Of a DNA stretch of 52,907 bases, positions 25,602 through 34,566 are shown piece by piece. Origin of the DNA: DTU098 sp964498525. GTDB lineage: Bacteria > Bacillota > Desulfotomaculia > Desulfotomaculales > Pelotomaculaceae. Under the pieces are notes generated by a model. The model saw nothing but the letters and a program-made list of their open reading frames with translations, did no database searches and was not told the origin of the DNA. The translations under genes and the position numbers were made by a program. The DNA lies in assembly GCA_964498525.1 (NCBI GenBank), contig CAZCGU010000019.1, forward strand, positions 1-52,907, given 5' to 3'. Position 1 is the stretch's first letter; each line of letters opens with the position of its first letter.

Positions 25602-27020
25602 TTAAACCGGTTCAGCCCAAAAAGCCCAGTATCCCTTGAAGGCCATATAGATATCAGCCTTGCTGGCCACCTCAAAGGGGGAATGCATACCCAGTAAACC
25701 AACCCCGCAATCCAGCACGTCCATCCCGTGAACCGCCAGAAAGTGCGCAACGGTGCCGCCCCCGCCCTGATCCACCTTACCCAGTTCCCCCGTCTGCCAG
25801 GCAATCCCGGTCCGGTTAAAAAGCCGTCTTATGTAGCCGACCATTTCAGCGTGGGCGTCGTTTGTGGAAGATTTACCCCTGGTGCCGGTATACTTGGTCA
25901 GGATCAACCCGCCACCAAGCCTGGCCGTATTCCTTTTTTCCACAACATCCCGGTAATTTGGATCCAGAGCAACGTTTACGTCTGCGGAAAGGGCCCGTGA
26001 ATTGGCCAGGATCCGGCGCAGGTTCAGCTCATTGTAATTTGGCAGGCAGCGGGAGCCAATTTCAGCTACGGCGTTGGCTAAAAACGCCGCCGTCATCCCC
26101 GTGTTTCCATTGCTCCCGGTTTCCTCTTTATCAGCCAGCACAAGTACGGCCGTCCGTTCCGGGGCAGAGGTTTCCAGGCAGGCCCGCAGCGCGGTATAAG
26201 CGCAGACACGGTCATCCTGACCATAGCCTCCCACAAAGCTCCGGTCCAGCCCGATATCCCGGGACGGCCAGGCCGGTACCAGTTCCAGCTCCGCGCTGAT
26301 CAAATCCTCCTCAATGATGCCGTATTTTTGGTAGAGCAACTCCAGCGCCGCCATTTTGAACCGCTTTTTAAGTTGCGCTCCCCCGGAGGGGATACCCCCG
26401 GCCAGAACATTTAAGGTTTCGCCGGGCACTGCGTCTATCATTTTTTTGTCCATCTGGTCCTTGGCCAGGTGGGGTAAAAGATCGCTGACGGTGAAAACAG
26501 GGTCCCCGGGTTCTTCGCCCAGGACAACCCGGATAGAGGAACCGTCATTTTTTATGACCATACCATGCAGGGCAAGGGGGACCGAAAGCCACTGATATTT
26601 TTTAATTCCGCCGTAGTAGTGGGTTTTAAGCAAAACCAGGTCATCTTCCTCGTAAAGAGGTCGGGGCTTTAAGTCCAGGCGGGGACTGTCTATATGGGCA
26701 GCCACAAGATGCAGACCGGCTTCCAGGGGGGCACGGCCGAGGACAGCGGCAACCAGCGCCTTCTGTCTGATAATCATGTAAACTTTGTCCCCCGGTTTTA
26801 AATTTGAATATTCCTCCAGGGGCCGGAAGCCTGCGCCCCTGAGCAGGTTTTCAGACAAAGTTATAACTTCCCGCTCGGTCTTGCCGGCATCCAAAAACTG
26901 CTTGTATTCCTCTGCAAAGGCCATGACCCGGGCTTTTTGGGCATCGTCCAGGAGATCCCAGACATTTTGTCTGCAGTAGGACAACCGGGCGGCCGGGTGT
27001 TGATCTTTTGCTTCATTCAT
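25602..27020 (-). CDS. M18 family aminopeptidase
   Basis: 472 residues. Cytoplasmic zinc aminopeptidase that trims N-terminal residues. Metal ligands and motifs: HIDSPRLDLKPRPLYE, a catalytic DKEETGS (about 300), GYGQDDRVCAYTAL, and C-terminal MHSPFEVASKADIYM. Full length for the group-1 M18 type of Clostridia. ATG with AGGT upstream. Confidence 0.93.
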   Translation of the reverse strand: MNEAKDQHPAARLSYCRQNVWDLLDDAQKARVMAFAEEYKQFLDAGKTEREVITLSENLLRGAGFRPLEEYSNLKPGDKVYMIIRQKALVAAVLGRAPLEAGLHLVAAHIDSPRLDLKPRPLYEEDDLVLLKTHYYGGIKKYQWLSVPLALHGMVIKNDGSSIRVVLGEEPGDPVFTVSDLLPHLAKDQMDKKMIDAVPGETLNVLAGGIPSGGAQLKKRFKMAALELLYQKYGIIEEDLISAELELVPAWPSRDIGLDRSFVGGYGQDDRVCAYTALRACLETSAPERTAVLVLADKEETGSNGNTGMTAAFLANAVAEIGSRCLPNYNELNLRRILANSRALSADVNVALDPNYRDVVEKRNTARLGGGLILTKYTGTRGKSSTNDAHAEMVGYIRRLFNRTGIAWQTGELGKVDQGGGGTVAHFLAVHGMDVLDCGVGLLGMHSPFEVASKADIYMAFKGYWAFWAEPV

Positions 27021-27142
27021 TCGCTTACCTACCCCTTTGTAAAATATACTCTCCAGCCTGGCAATAAGGTTTATTGCATTCTGTATATAGTATATTATTG
27101 CTGGTTAAATCTAGTCTACCCTAAAAAGCCCAAAATGTTAGC

Positions 27143-27164
27143 CCCGGCAATGAAAATTGCCGGG
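27143..27164 (-). terminator. Hairpin after the cvpA gene
   Basis: A 9-bp stem CCCGGCAAT/ATTGCCGGG with a 4-base loop lies 20 bases beyond the cvpA stop. The T run behind it is poor (CTAACATTTT). Confidence 0.55.
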
Positions 27165-27183
27165 TAGGTTAAGGCTGGATTTA

Positions 27184-28005
27184 TCAAGTTCCGCCGCCGG
27201 TTGGGTTTAATGGTTTAAAACCTTCGTGGCCTGTGAAGCGTGTCTGCGCAACCTGGTAAGGGCGGAGGTTAAAGGATTCAAAGGCCTCCGTGGCCGGTTT
27301 CTGCCACAATTCACCCTGTTCTCCTTCGGAACCACCTGGCAGGGGATATTTGATGGCCTTGAAGATCGGGTCAAAATAAGGCAGTAAAATCGAATCCTGA
27401 AAAGCCTTCCCGGGAGGCAGGGTTGTCCCCGCTGATCCGGACTTGCTGCCGGGAACAGCATGGCCCTGCTGGAAAGGCGACATCAGCGTCAGGATTACCA
27501 GCACGATGACAATTCCCCGGGCCAGGCCGAACAAGAGCCCCCCGAGATGATTGGGCAGCCCTAAAAAACTTACATTGGCAATTTTGGTTAAGATACTTCC
27601 TGCCAGGCCGGCAGCCCAAATCGTAACAAAGAGCAGGACGAGAAAAGACAGAACCTCCATAATACCGGATGCAAAAAACCCTATGAGATAATCACCAAAG
27701 GGCTCCAGCGGGTTTGGCCCGGCGGGCAGGGCAGCGGTAAGTTGACCCGGGACCAGCGTATGGGTCAGGGTTTCGCCGGCAGGCAACCATCCCTTGAATA
27801 AGTTTTCCAGCAGAGGCTGTATTTTATCCTCCATGTCCCACCGGGTAGTGAGGTAGGCCGCCAGGTCGCGATGGTAGGTAAAGGCCACAACCAGACCGAT
27901 GATCATACCGGCAAGCCCCGAGACGCTTTTTAGAAAGCCGCTGCGCACACCCCGCAGGGCGGAAAGCACAAGAACAATAACAATTAACCAGTCAAGCCAG
28001 TTCAC
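27184..28005 (-). CDS. CvpA family membrane protein
   Basis: 273 residues. Four membrane segments in the first 190 residues with the CvpA pattern (WLDWLIVIVLVLSALRGVRSG, then LPNHLGGLLFGLARG), followed by a long hydrophilic tail (about 195-273) that is longer than in colicin V production protein itself. The role in Firmicutes is uncertain. GTG start with AAGGAA upstream. Confidence 0.85.
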   Translation of the reverse strand: MNWLDWLIVIVLVLSALRGVRSGFLKSVSGLAGMIIGLVVAFTYHRDLAAYLTTRWDMEDKIQPLLENLFKGWLPAGETLTHTLVPGQLTAALPAGPNPLEPFGDYLIGFFASGIMEVLSFLVLLFVTIWAAGLAGSILTKIANVSFLGLPNHLGGLLFGLARGIVIVLVILTLMSPFQQGHAVPGSKSGSAGTTLPPGKAFQDSILLPYFDPIFKAIKYPLPGGSEGEQGELWQKPATEAFESFNLRPYQVAQTRFTGHEGFKPLNPTGGGT

Positions 28006-28056
28006 GGTTGCACGTTCCTTTCAATCAATGTTTCCTATAATATATATGAAAACCTT

Positions 28057-29142
28057 TCAAGTTGTGAAGTTGTTTTTGTTTCTCCGGAAGATATTGGTAA
28101 AGGGGAGCAGCAGCAAGCCCCCTAAAAGCACCAGACCGGCACAGCCGAACAAAGGATAAAGAACCCGGACCAGAACGGAAAAACTTAACCAGGAGAGGGG
28201 CAAAGCCAGCAAGCAAACGCCGATGCCGCAAAAGCGGTATAAACTCCCGCCACCGGGGGCAAGCCTGCTGGCAAAGCCGTGGGCGTCAGCGATGGCTGTG
28301 GTGAGTATGGCCAGCCAAATTAAAACTCCCAGGCTCCAGCGCAAGGCGGGCCCCAACAACCCTGTTAAATAAAGGAGGGGGATTTGGTAGGAAGCCGCCT
28401 CCGGCATGTGCGCCAACCCGGCCAGAGTGACAAGAAAAACCGCCAGACCAATTAAAAACCCTCCCAGAACACCTCCGGCAACTCCTAATTTCAAGGTAAC
28501 AGAGCGCCCCAGGGAGGACAAAACCGCAACGGGCACAACCATATTGTAGGATACGTATAAAAAACCCGCTGCGACCCAGTTCCCCGCAACTCCTCCTCCA
28601 GATTCGCCGGAAACCCGGGGTATGCCGGAAAATCCGCCGGCGCCAAGGACCGCCAGGGAGATTGCAAAAACTGCCAGCAATTTCAAGGGAACCAAAAAAA
28701 CATTGGCAGTCATCACTCCCTCCAATCCGCCCAGAATCACCAGCGAGGTCAAAAGGACCACCACCCATGCACCCGCCCTTACCGGCAAGCCGAACTGCTC
28801 GCCAAAAACTGCCGCGCTGCCGGCCATCATCACGCTCAAACCACCCAATAACATAAACAGGCTAAGACCATCCATCAACTTACCAAGCCGCGGTCCCAGT
28901 AAAAAATTAAAAAACTCTTTATAATTGGTGGTTTTGATCTTAATACTAAGGTACATCACCATACCGCCCAAATAGGCAAAAAGAATGGTAGCCAGCATCG
29001 CCCCCGTTAACCCCTCTTTACTATGCAGGATAAAAAACTGCATAATTTCCTGACCCGAAGCAAAACCCGCCCCGATCACAGCGCCGATGTAAGTTGTTAC
29101 TATTTTAGCCAGTAGCCAGGAATCCCCCTTCAACCAGGCCAT
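28057..29142 (-). CDS. YkvI-like membrane transporter
   Basis: 361 residues, about ten membrane helices, beginning with the TYIGAVIGAGFASGQEIMQFF motif (positions 15-35) that marks the YkvI family, a relative of the amino-acid/polyamine/organocation superfamily. Substrate unknown. The ATG at 29142 has GGGGGG upstream; the longer frame to 29175 lacks one. Confidence 0.88.
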   Translation of the reverse strand: MAWLKGDSWLLAKIVTTYIGAVIGAGFASGQEIMQFFILHSKEGLTGAMLATILFAYLGGMVMYLSIKIKTTNYKEFFNFLLGPRLGKLMDGLSLFMLLGGLSVMMAGSAAVFGEQFGLPVRAGAWVVVLLTSLVILGGLEGVMTANVFLVPLKLLAVFAISLAVLGAGGFSGIPRVSGESGGGVAGNWVAAGFLYVSYNMVVPVAVLSSLGRSVTLKLGVAGGVLGGFLIGLAVFLVTLAGLAHMPEAASYQIPLLYLTGLLGPALRWSLGVLIWLAILTTAIADAHGFASRLAPGGGSLYRFCGIGVCLLALPLSWLSFSVLVRVLYPLFGCAGLVLLGGLLLLPFTNIFRRNKNNFTT

Positions 29143-29300
29143 ATGCAAACCCCCCGGGACAACCCCAAACTGCACTCTGCTGCAATACTATGCTTGTGCC
29201 GCAACGGGTTGACCAAAAAATTTTATTGCCCAGGAATAACTGCCCCTCCCTGTGGCAATAAATATAGTAGTTGTGTTTTTTCAGGGGGTGTGTTTAAAGG

Positions 29301-29903
29301 ATGACCGCGTTGAATAAAGCCCAGGCTGACCTGGGTACGGAAAAAACCCGGATTACCCTTGAGGATCCCATGGCAGCCAACAAATTTGCCAGAGATCTGG
29401 TTGGCCGGCTCCAGCGGTTCGACCTTGACCAGGAAAGCCCCAAAATTCTGCTTTGTATCGGCACTGACCGTTCCACGGGAGATTGTCTGGGACCCCTGGT
29501 GGGTTCCAAGATCGACTTGCTCCAGCAAAACCTTTTCACCGTCTACGGGACCCTGGACAAACCGGTTCATGCCAGCAATCTTAAGGAAACGCTTAATGAA
29601 ATCAACACGTTTCACCATAGTCCCTTTATTATTGCCATCGATGCCTGTCTCGGCCGCATTGAAAATGTGGGCAGCATTCATCTGGGCAACGGTTCCCTGC
29701 AACCCGGGGCGGGGGTTAATAAAGAACTTCCGGCGGTAGGCCAGGTCCATATTACGGGCATCGTTAATGTGGGTGGTTTTATGGAATACATGGTTTTACA
29801 AAACACCCGCTTGAACCTGGTCATGCGCCTGGCCGATGTTATCGTCAGCGGGCTGCACAAGACAATTTATGAATACCACAAACAGTACGCCCGGGAGCTT
29901 TAA
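29301..29903 (+). CDS. yyaC: Spore protease YyaC
   Basis: 200 residues. Homologous to the germination protease GPR fold. Motifs: KILLCIGTDRSTGDCLGPLVGS near residue 48, FIIAIDACLG (about 110), NVGSIHLGNGSLQPGAGV. In B. subtilis yyaC is also near the origin, close to parB. It reads opposite to its neighbours and ends convergently with the YkuS-like gene. ATG with GGGGGTG upstream. Confidence 0.93.
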   Translation: MTALNKAQADLGTEKTRITLEDPMAANKFARDLVGRLQRFDLDQESPKILLCIGTDRSTGDCLGPLVGSKIDLLQQNLFTVYGTLDKPVHASNLKETLNEINTFHHSPFIIAIDACLGRIENVGSIHLGNGSLQPGAGVNKELPAVGQVHITGIVNVGGFMEYMVLQNTRLNLVMRLADVIVSGLHKTIYEYHKQYAREL

Positions 29904-29913
29904 AATCCCGGGC
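29889..29913. terminator. Hairpin between convergent yyaC and YkuS-like genes
   Basis: An 8-bp stem GCCCGGGA/TCCCGGGC overlaps the last codons of yyaC. A T-rich tract follows on the plus strand after a few bases, so termination is plausible but not ideal. Confidence 0.5.
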
Positions 29914-29934
29914 TGTCCTGTTATTTTTAGGTTT

Positions 29935-30168
29935 TTAAAGGCGCTGTTTTAAATCATCCAGAATCTGTTCGACCGTTTTTCCAGAAGCGTTAATAACCAC
30001 GGATTTGTCCAGGATGTCCTGCCTGCCCATCACATTTTCGTCCATTCCCGTAATTACAGTGGCGTCTGTCCTTCCGGGGGATCCTGGTTTCACCACAACA
30101 TACCCTCCCCTCTCCAGGGCGTTTCTGACCTGGAAAAGACCTTCTTCAACGGCTATAACCTTTTTCAA
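29935..30168 (-). CDS. YkuS family (UPF0180) protein
   Basis: 77 residues. The UPF0180 pattern runs through the gene: VRNALERGGYVVV, then DATVITGMDENVMG and a final helix VEQILDDLKQRL. The TTG at 30168 follows GGAGGTGATTTTCGTC; the frame is open to 30273 but the extension is not family-like. Function unknown. Confidence 0.82.
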   Translation of the reverse strand: MKKVIAVEEGLFQVRNALERGGYVVVKPGSPGRTDATVITGMDENVMGRQDILDKSVVINASGKTVEQILDDLKQRL

Positions 30169-30360
30169 GACGAAAATCACCTCCCCAATTAGTTTGCCCC
30201 CGGGTATGATTTTAGATGTCTTGCGTTCAATCCAATACTCAAACCGGCCCCCAAACGGGATTACGGCATACATCTAACCCTTTAAGGCCGGCACTAACAA
30301 ATTCGTTTTATTTCCGGAAGATCGCCCGCCGAATCCCGACACGGATAACAACCATTGGGC

Positions 30361-30411
30361 TTGTCCCGGATGTGGTTCCCAAGATATACTAAGAAGATAA
30401 AGTATCTTCTT
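30361..30411 (+). promoter_or_regulatory. Promoter and operator-like inverted repeat upstream of larC
   Basis: -35 TTGTCC (30361-30366), 18-base spacer, -10 TATACT (30385-30390). Directly downstream is a perfect 8-bp inverted repeat AAGAAGAT-5-ATCTTCTT (30391-30411), ending 4 bases before the larC ribosome binding site. The position would suit a repressor operator or a leader hairpin. Confidence 0.45.
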
Positions 30412-30427
30412 ACTGGAGGAATTCCAA

Positions 30428-31633
30428 TTGCAGATAATCTATATTGACTGCACAGCCGGAATTAGCGGGGGGGCTCTTCTGGGCGCTCTGGTCGGCCTCG
30501 GCCTTGACGGGGAGCGGTTGATTGAAGAATTGCGGCAGGAAATGGCAGCTTCGTTTGATCTTACTTTCAGCCTGTCCTTTCAAAAAATTACCCGCCGGGC
30601 AGCAATCCAGACCTCCCTGAATTTCCCCGAAGACAGGCAGACATTAGCTGCCGGGGATTTTGTCAAAACCTTTTTTCCTATGAAAAGCATTGACGGTACC
30701 CTTTCTTCCTTTTGCCAAAAGGTGCTGCAACAAATTCTGACTGCCCGCTCCAGGCTGGAGGGACTTCCCCTGGAAGAACTCGCTGTTTGCAAAATAGAGG
30801 CTATTAAAATGCTTATTATAGCAGGCGGCGTCTTTACCGCCCTGGGGCAAATGGCCTTTCCCCGGATAGTAGCGGCGCCGCTTCCCCTTACCCTGTCCCC
30901 TTGGGAAGACGCCGGCGAAGAAGCCCTGGTCCTGGAACTGGCCCAAGGGGCGACAGTCTCCAGGACGTATAACCCGGATGTTTTTGTTACTCCCATGGGA
31001 GTTTCCATTTTAACGCTGATTACCGGCGAATACGGAGCCCTGCCCGGAATGCGTCTGGGCAAGACAGGTTACGGGGCGGCGAATGATGGCGGTAAGGGGG
31101 GCGGCGTACGTGTGCTGGGCGGCGCCGCACTGGTTGAAGAAGAACCTTCCATCGGCAGCACCGAGAAGATAATGGTCATTGAAACAGGCATTGACGACAT
31201 GAACCCGGAGTTTTTCCCCTATATTATTGAACAACTTCTTGCCAACGGCGCCCTGGACGCTTTTTTAATTCCCGTCTACATGAAAAAAGGACGTCCGGCC
31301 AATCTGCTCAAGGTGCTATGTAAAAAGACCCGGCTGGAAGAGGTCTTGCAGATTATCTTTAAGGAATCTACCACCCTGGGCGTCCGCCTCCATGAAGAAA
31401 CAAGGAGAGTCTTACATCGAAGTTTCTTTAAAGTCCCCACTCCATACGGTGAAGTAACCGTGAAGGCCGGCTTCGCCGGATCCGGCACGGAGCCTTTACA
31501 GCTGGCTCCTGAATTCGAAGATTGCAAAAAAGCAGCCTTGAAAACCGGAACTCCGGTTAAAAAAGTTTATGGAGCCGCCCAGCGCAGCGCCCTGGAAAGA
31601 ATAAAGGATTTTACGGGTGAGGGCAGGGATTAA
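30428..31633 (+). CDS. larC: Divergent LarC-family nickel insertion protein
   Basis: 401 residues, about LarC length and in one frame. LarC is a CTP-dependent cyclometallase that inserts nickel into the pincer cofactor of lactate racemase. The C-terminal half is well conserved (ETGIDDMNPE, MKKGRPANLL, ESTTLGVR). The N-terminal half keeps only the outline: the usual AGISGDM reads AGISGGA, and the expected HFHE-type histidine segment is replaced by CKIEAIKMLII. No larA, larB or larE lies nearby. TTG start with GGAGGA upstream. It may be non-catalytic or repurposed. Confidence 0.8.
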   Translation: MQIIYIDCTAGISGGALLGALVGLGLDGERLIEELRQEMAASFDLTFSLSFQKITRRAAIQTSLNFPEDRQTLAAGDFVKTFFPMKSIDGTLSSFCQKVLQQILTARSRLEGLPLEELAVCKIEAIKMLIIAGGVFTALGQMAFPRIVAAPLPLTLSPWEDAGEEALVLELAQGATVSRTYNPDVFVTPMGVSILTLITGEYGALPGMRLGKTGYGAANDGGKGGGVRVLGGAALVEEEPSIGSTEKIMVIETGIDDMNPEFFPYIIEQLLANGALDAFLIPVYMKKGRPANLLKVLCKKTRLEEVLQIIFKESTTLGVRLHEETRRVLHRSFFKVPTPYGEVTVKAGFAGSGTEPLQLAPEFEDCKKAALKTGTPVKKVYGAAQRSALERIKDFTGEGRD

Positions 31634-31700
31634 TAAATTTCCGGAGTACAGGGATCGGCTGTTGTTGTACTACCAGGCAAAAATGGTTCTCGTATATAAA

Positions 31701-31739
31701 AACCGGCGCCGGGTTATAATAACCCGGCGCCGGTTTTTT
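31701..31739. terminator. Strong terminator after larC
   Basis: Perfect 15-bp stem (31701-31715 with 31721-31735) and a 5-base loop, then TTTT. With A-rich sequence on the other side it can also serve the parA-parB transcript. Confidence 0.92.
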
Positions 31740-31889
31740 CCAGACGTCAGTCTTCCTGAATTCCCCACGATTATATTATTACTGGCCCGGATTGTGCCGG
31801 GTACGTATTGTTCACGCTGCGCCGCACAACTGTTATTACCTTATTTTTAGCGCCATTTTTACTGCCCCTGTCCATTTGGGAACTCAAAA

Positions 31890-31905
31890 TGTTTCACGTG
31901 AAACA
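31890..31905. other. parS: parS centromere site
   Basis: The 16-bp perfect palindrome TGTTTCACGTGAAACA matches the universal chromosomal ParB-binding sequence. It abuts the parB stop codon. ParB loads here as a CTP-dependent clamp and organises the origin region for segregation. Confidence 0.95.
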
Positions 31906-32775
31906 TTATTGTTTCACCCCCAGCAATAACTCCATGATCCTCTGCAATTCCTGCTCACCTTTAAAATGAATCTCCAGTTTCCCTTTACCCCCGGCCATCT
32001 CTTTTAGCCTGACCCGCGTACCCAAACGGTCTATTAATTCTGCTTCCACCCAGGTTCTTTCCTTTCCCCGGGATGATTCATCTCTTTTTTGTTTATCTTT
32101 TTTTTGTGCCAGGGACCGCGCCATACTCTCCGCCTGCCGTACGTTAAGATTGAAGCGGACTATTTTTCCTGCCGCTGCCACCTGTTTTTTGCCATCTTGA
32201 ATAGCAAGGAGGGCTCTGGCGTGGCCTGCATTCAACTGCCCCGAAGCAAGCAAATCTTTTATTTCATTGGGCAGTCCCAGAAGCCTGACCATATTGGCCA
32301 CAAAGGATCTGCTTTTACCGACTCTCCCCGAAACTTCTTCCTGAGTCAAGCCGTAATTATCCATTAACTGGTGGTAGGCAAGAGCCTCCTCCAGGGGATT
32401 CAAATTTTCCCTTTGCACGTTTTCGATTAAGGAAACGGCGGAGGCCTCCATGTCCCGGTATTCCTTGACCACTGCCGGAATCTTCCGGTAGCCCAGGGTT
32501 TTGCAAGCCCGCCAGCGCCGCTCGCCCGCAATTAATTCGTACCCGCCGGACTGGAGGGGCCTGACCACAACCGGCTGAATGACACCGTGTTCTTTTATGG
32601 AGGCAGCCAGCTCAGCCAGTTTATCCGGATCAAACAACTGCCTGGGCTGATGAGGGGCTGTGGTAATCTCATCTATATTTATTTCCTTTAAGCGTTCATT
32701 GCCGGTTTCACTTTCCTCCGCTCCTTGAATCAGTGCCTGAAGTCCCTTTCCCAGCCCCCTGCGCTGCTTACTCAA
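31906..32775 (-). CDS. parB: Chromosome-partitioning protein ParB (Spo0J)
   Basis: 289 residues. ParB/Srx-type CTPase domain with GERRWRA (about 85-91) and ENVQRENLNPLEEA, then a helix-turn-helix (LTQEEVSGRVGKSRSFVANMVR split around residue 145) and a C-terminal dimerisation domain. A short N-terminal Lys/Arg stretch (SKQRRGLGKGL) would stimulate ParA. TTG at 32775 with GGGAGG 9 bases upstream; it overlaps the parA stop by 8 bases. Confidence 0.97.
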   Translation of the reverse strand: MSKQRRGLGKGLQALIQGAEESETGNERLKEINIDEITTAPHQPRQLFDPDKLAELAASIKEHGVIQPVVVRPLQSGGYELIAGERRWRACKTLGYRKIPAVVKEYRDMEASAVSLIENVQRENLNPLEEALAYHQLMDNYGLTQEEVSGRVGKSRSFVANMVRLLGLPNEIKDLLASGQLNAGHARALLAIQDGKKQVAAAGKIVRFNLNVRQAESMARSLAQKKDKQKRDESSRGKERTWVEAELIDRLGTRVRLKEMAGGKGKLEIHFKGEQELQRIMELLLGVKQ

Positions 32776-33538
32776 CTCCCATCACCTCCCTGGCCAGTTC
32801 CCGGTAAACTTCCGCCCCCCGGGAACGCCTGTCGTAAACCATTACCGGTTTACCGTGGCTGGGGGCTTCACTAATCCGGACATTTCTGGGTACAATAGAC
32901 TTGTAAACCTTTTCCTTAAAATATTTTTTTACCTCATCGACCACCTGGATGGCCAGGTTGGTTCTACCGTCAAACATAGTCAGCAGCACGCCCTCCAGGG
33001 TTAGCCTTTTATTCAAATTTTGCTGAACTATTTTAATAGTGTTCATCAATTGACTTAATCCCTCCAGGGCGTAGAACTCGCATTGGATTGGGATGATCAA
33101 GGAGTCCGCCGCCGTCAGGGCGTTTATTGTCAGCAGGCCCAGGGAAGGCGGACAATCAATGAAGATATAGTCGTAATCCTCCCTTATTTCCACCAGGGCA
33201 TTTTTTAAAACAGTCTCTCTGCCGGGTATGCTGACTAGTTCAACTTCCGCTCCGGCCAGTTCAATGGTGGCCGGAATGAGATCCAGTTTTTCGAGGGCAC
33301 TGGGAACAATTACATCCCTTACCTTGAGGCTGTTGATCAGGAGATCATAGATGCAGTACTCCAGCTTATTTTTATCAACACCCACCCCGGTTGTTGCATT
33401 TCCCTGGGGGTCGATATCTATCAGCAACACTTTTTGTCCCATCAGGGAAAGCCACGCCCCCAGGTTAACGGCTGTGGTGGTCTTGGCCACACCCCCCTTC
33501 TGGTTGGCTATCGCTATGGTTTTTCCGATGACACCCAC
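32768..33538 (-). CDS. parA: Chromosome-partitioning ATPase ParA (Soj)
   Basis: 256 residues as drawn from GTG 33538. Deviant Walker A KGGVAKTTTAVNL, switch DIDPQGNATTG, Walker B YIFIDCPPSLG. Acts with ParB in origin segregation and regulates DnaA. The start is unclear: the only nearby GTG is within the ribosome binding site GGGAGGTG, and the codon at the ideal distance (8 bases) is ATC at 33529. Full length otherwise. Confidence 0.96.
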   Translation of the reverse strand: MGVIGKTIAIANQKGGVAKTTTAVNLGAWLSLMGQKVLLIDIDPQGNATTGVGVDKNKLEYCIYDLLINSLKVRDVIVPSALEKLDLIPATIELAGAEVELVSIPGRETVLKNALVEIREDYDYIFIDCPPSLGLLTINALTAADSLIIPIQCEFYALEGLSQLMNTIKIVQQNLNKRLTLEGVLLTMFDGRTNLAIQVVDEVKKYFKEKVYKSIVPRNVRISEAPSHGKPVMVYDRRSRGAEVYRELAREVMGVE

Positions 33539-33690
33539 CTCCCGGATTATTAAGCGCTGCAGGTAACGGAGGTTTACGTTTTCCTGGAATTGGCGCCTCC
33601 ATCTCCAAATCTTACTTATTCAACATTTTCCTGTGCAGTTCCTTCTCAAAAGCAATTTGCTGTCTTGAACAATGAAATCTTCTTTCAGGA

Positions 33691-33720
33691 AAAACATTAA
33701 AAAACCCCTTTCAGGGGTTT
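33691..33720 (-). terminator. Terminator after rsmG
   Basis: Minus-strand stem AAACCCC/GGGGTTT with a 4-base loop, then TTTAATGTTTTT. It separates the tRNA/rRNA modification operon from parA-parB. Confidence 0.82.
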
Positions 33721-33767
33721 CTGTAAAACAAAAATTCCTTTTTCTGGGTAACTTTTCAGCCCTACTG

Positions 33768-34487
33768 TTACAGGGGTTTTTTTTGCGGCACCCCGATTCG
33801 CCTCGGGTACTGTTCCGGCGTCGGCCCTGTTTTGCGGATGAGCACAAGTTTTCGTTCGTCCCCCGTAAAGGGAAGTTTTAGGCCCTGGATTTTTTCCAGA
33901 CTGCCACCAAGGAGGCGCAAGGCTTTCCCGGCAAGTTTCAGTTCTTCCTCTAGTTTAGGGCCTTTCATGGCCACAAAATAGCCCCCTATCCCAAGAACCG
34001 GCAGGCAATATTCAGCCAGCACGGCGAGGGAGGCAACTGCCCTGGCTGTTACCCGTTCCCAGTTTTCCCTGTGGGCTGGGTTTCGCCCCAGTTCCTCGGC
34101 CCTGGCGTGGATAACCGTAACCTCCCTTAACCCTAAATCCCGGTTTAGATTCTCCAGAAAGCGTACTTTCTTTTCCACGGACTCAACCAGGGTCAGCCTG
34201 AGACCCGGTTGGTGGATCTTTAAAGGTATCCCGGGAAAACCCGCACCCGTGCCTACATCAAGCAATCCCATTCCGCTGGCGAAAGAAGTGACCAGGGTAC
34301 AGCTCAATGAATCGAGAAAATGCTTGACAGCAACTTCCTTTTCCTCCAGGATGGAGGTCAGATTAACATTTTTATTGGCCTCGCTTAGAAGCCTGTAGTA
34401 TTCCTCAAACTGTTCCGCCTGCTCCAGGGATAATTCCAATCCCATTTCCCGGGCTCCCTGAATAAGAGTTTCCTGCATTATGCTCAT
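33768..34487 (-). CDS. rsmG: 16S rRNA (guanine527-N7)-methyltransferase RsmG
   Basis: 239 residues, same length as the B. subtilis protein. SAM motif LLDVGTGAGFPGIPL (about 72), VESVEKKVRFLENL and the catalytic-region RAVASL are present. Loss of RsmG gives low-level streptomycin resistance elsewhere. The frame runs to 34604 but the family starts near ATG 34487. Usual neighbour of mnmG. Confidence 0.96.
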   Translation of the reverse strand: MSIMQETLIQGAREMGLELSLEQAEQFEEYYRLLSEANKNVNLTSILEEKEVAVKHFLDSLSCTLVTSFASGMGLLDVGTGAGFPGIPLKIHQPGLRLTLVESVEKKVRFLENLNRDLGLREVTVIHARAEELGRNPAHRENWERVTARAVASLAVLAEYCLPVLGIGGYFVAMKGPKLEEELKLAGKALRLLGGSLEKIQGLKLPFTGDERKLVLIRKTGPTPEQYPRRIGVPQKKPL

Positions 34488-34566
34488 GCTCTGCCGGCGT
34501 CGGAAATTCCGTTTCGCTGCCGGCCGAACGGGGCTTTTTGTATAATATCCATGCCTTCCCCCTTGA

